From Isoperla grammatica (Eukaryota; Arthropoda; Insecta; Plecoptera; Perlodidae): DNA of 64,000 nucleotides. The notes under the pieces are model-generated. The model was not told where the DNA came from. It saw nothing but the letters and a program-made list of their open reading frames with translations, and did no database searches. Both the position numbers and the translations under genes were made by a program. Shown piece after piece: positions 62,001-64,000 of this stretch. Where the stretch lies: positions 20,790,197-20,854,196 of the forward strand of contig OX246749.1 in NCBI GenBank assembly GCA_945910005.1, given 5' to 3'. Each line of letters begins with the position of its first letter. The stretch's first letter is position 1.

Positions 62001-64000
62001 ACTTAATGCAGGGTTTATCACGTACAGTCACCGTCACAAGTAGGAAACATGCGTTGTCTTCATATGTTGCATGTAGTTGCTCTCATGTCACTGACTTAGC
62101 GCAGGGTTTATCAAGTACAGTCACCGTCACAAGCGAGGAAACATGCGTTGTCTTCATATGTTGCATGTAGTTGCTCTCATGTCACTGACTTAGCGCAGGG
62201 TTTATCAAGTACAGTCACCTTCACAAGCGAGGAAACATGCGTTGTCTTCATATGTTGCATGTAGTTGCTCTCATGTCACTGACTTAGCGCAGGGTTTATC
62301 ACGTACAGTCGCCGTCACAAGCGAGGAAACATGCGTTGTCTTCATATGTTGCATGTAGTTGCTCTCATGTCACTGACTTAGCGCAGGGTTTATCAAGTAC
62401 AGTCACCTTCACAATCGAGGAAACATGCGTTGTCTTCATATGTTGCATGTAGTTGCTCTCATGTCACTGACTTAGCGCAGGGTTTATCAAGTACAGTCAC
62501 CGTCACAAGCGAGGAAACATGCGTTGTCTTCATATGTTGCATGTAGTTGCTCTCATGTCACTGTTTAGCGCAGGGTTTATCAAGTACAGTCACTTTCACA
62601 AGCGAGGAAACATGCGTTGTCTTCATATGTTGCATGTAGTTGCTCTCATGTCACTGACTTAGCGCAGGGTTTATCAAGTACAGTCACCTTCACAAGCGAG
62701 GAAACATGCGTTGTCTTCATATGTTGCATGTAGTTGCTCTCATGTCACTGACTTAGCGCAGGGTTTATCAAGTACAGTCACCTTCACAAGCGAGAAAACA
62801 TGCGTTGTGTTCATATGTTGCATGTAGTTGCTCTCATGTTACTGACTTAGCGCAGGGTTTATCAAGTACAGTCACCGTCAGAAGCGAGAAAACATGCGTT
62901 TTCTTCATATGTTGCATGTAGTTGCTCTCATGTCACTGACTTAGTGCAGGGTTTATCAAGTACAGTCACCTTCACAAGCGAGGAAACATGCGTTGTCTTC
63001 ATATGTTGCATGTAGTTGCTCTCATGTCACTGACTTAGCGCAGGGTTTATCAAGTACAGTCACCTTCACAAGCGAGGAAACATGCGTTGTCTTCATACGT
63101 TGCATGTAGTTGCTCTCATGTCACTGACTTAGCGCAGGGTTTATCACGTACAGTCACCGTCACAAGTAGGAAACATGCGTTGTCTTCATTTGTTGCATGT
63201 AGTTGCTCTCATGTCACTGACTTAGCGCAGGGTTTATCAAGTACAGTCACCGTCACAAGCGAGGAAACATGCGTTGTCTTCATATGTTGCATGTAGTTGC
63301 TCTCATGTCACTAACTTAGCGCAGGGTTTATAAAGTACAGTCACCGTCACAAGCGAGGAAACATGCGTTGTCTTCATATGTTGCATGTAGTTGCTCTAAT
63401 GTCACTGACTTAGTGCAGGGTTTATCAAGTACAGTCACCTTCACAAGCGAGGAAACATGAGTTGTCTTCATATGTTGCATGTAGTTGCTCTCATGTCACT
63501 GACATAGCGCAGGGTTTATCAAGTACAGTCACCGTCACAAGCGAGGTTACATGCGTTGTCTTCATATGTTGCATGTAGTTGCTCTCATGTCACTGACTTA
63601 GCGCAGGGTTTATCAAGTACAGTCACCTTCCCAGCGAGGGAACATGCGTTGTCCTAATATGTTGCATGTAGTTGCTCTCATGTCACTGACTTAGCGCAGG
63701 GTTTATCAAGTACAGTCACCGTCACAAGCGAGGAAACATGCGTTGTCTTCATATGTTGCATGTAGTTGCTCTCATGTCACTGACTTAGCGCAGGGTTTAT
63801 CGAGAACAGTCACCTTCACAAGCGAGGAAACATGCGTTGTCTTCATATGTTGCATGTAGTTGCTCTTATGTCACTGACTTAGTGCAGGGTTTATCAAGTA
63901 CAGTCACCTTCACAAGCGAGGAAACATGCGTTGTCTTCATATGTTGCATGTAGTTACTCTCATGTCACTGACTTAGCGAAGGGTTTATCAAGTACAGTCA
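55407..64000 (+). repeat. satellite block, second copy of the ~22-kb-spaced duplication (cut by window end)
   Basis: This is the counterpart of 32909-42072, with a 7-bp loss at about 56098 (GTCAAGCGCAGG) and six monomers fewer between about 58.9 and 59.3 kb. The match continues up to the last base of the window, so the duplication extends beyond it. Confidence 0.85.

Larger units (their letters stand above)
7498..64000 (+). repeat. 94-bp satellite array, about 600 monomers, running off the window end
   Basis: The monomer starts TGTCACTGACTTAGCGCAGG, then GTTTATCAAGTACAGTCACC, GTCACAAGCGAGGAAACATG, CGTTGTCTTCATATGTTGCA and TGTAGTTGCTCTCA; 94 bp, about 46% GC. All copies are head to tail in one orientation. 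Common variants are G/T/A after CAGTCACC, AAG/ACG/ATG/TAG in the GTTTATC-x-x-G stretch, GCGAG/TCGAG, GCGCAG/GTGCAG, and length variants: a 93-bp form with TTCAAGAAGTGGC, a form with TTCCCAGCGAGG, a form with CACAAGTAGG, and a form with GTCATGACTT. The left edge is abrupt, with no gradually decaying monomers. The unit length is not a multiple of three and every frame meets stops, so the array is non-coding. Size and homogeneity fit pericentromeric, centromeric or other heterochromatic satellite; location is inference. Confidence 0.97.

Noticed and set aside
7560..63296. Dozens of similar 60-106-codon open frames in the array, with a recurring Ser/Cys/Val-rich peptide
   Set aside because: They follow the satellite period. 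The unit is 94 bp, so each monomer shifts the frame and the same peptide recurs only where variants remove stops. There are no splice sites, no domains, and the lengths vary with monomer variants.
7498..64000. CRISPR array
   Set aside because: The repeats are directly adjacent with no unique spacers, and the window is eukaryotic.
7498..64000. CENP-B box in the satellite monomer
   Set aside because: I looked for the TTCG-n4-A-n2-CGGG core on both strands of the consensus and found none.
7498..64000. Telomeric or rDNA repeat
   Set aside because: The 94-bp unit has no TTAGGG-like runs and no rRNA-like sequence.

Overview
The window is eukaryotic, almost certainly metazoan. It has an intron-bearing gene of an animal DNA-binding family (BEN domain), a non-autonomous hAT-like DNA transposon, short retroposons with clean target-site duplications, and a very large tandem satellite. 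The flank is AT-rich and sprinkled with CCTAGG/GGCCTA palindromes. A marine invertebrate is my low-confidence guess; nothing here fixes the species.

Positions 1-7497 are single-copy flank. A minus-strand gene, recognised from 6508 down to 1157, has five coding exons whose splice phases agree (85 codons; 37 codons; 577 nt; 235 nt; 125 nt). The last two exons encode a BEN domain. The third exon, which carries an acidic stretch, a coiled coil and a proline-rich linker, has an in-frame TGA and a net +1 frameshift. The gene is therefore either a recent pseudogene or carries assembly errors. The exon holding the start codon was not found. Its introns hold a hAT-like element (4255-5234) with a retroposon nested inside it, and a second retroposon (1845-2210).

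From 7498 to the end of the window (about 56.5 kb) there is one uninterrupted head-to-tail satellite array of a 94-bp monomer, roughly 600 copies, all in one orientation. The only foreign sequence is a 383-bp retroposon at 11679-12061 flanked by a 12-bp target-site duplication. The array has nested higher-order structure: a 4692-bp (50-monomer) unit present three times in tandem (the third shortened by exactly two monomers), a 5434-bp (58-monomer) unit present twice, and two multi-kilobase blocks repeated at about 37.1-37.5 kb and 21.9-22.5 kb spacing. The 383-bp insertion plus its duplication accounts exactly for the 395-bp offset between the two ~37-kb-spaced copies, so the insertion is specific to one copy. 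Shared single-base markers allow the order of duplications to be partly reconstructed.

The many short open frames inside the array are by-products of a 94-bp period (94 = 3x31+1), not genes. I found no rRNA, tRNA, CRISPR or intact retrotransposon. The most unusual content is the layered history of the satellite and the disrupted BEN gene beside it.
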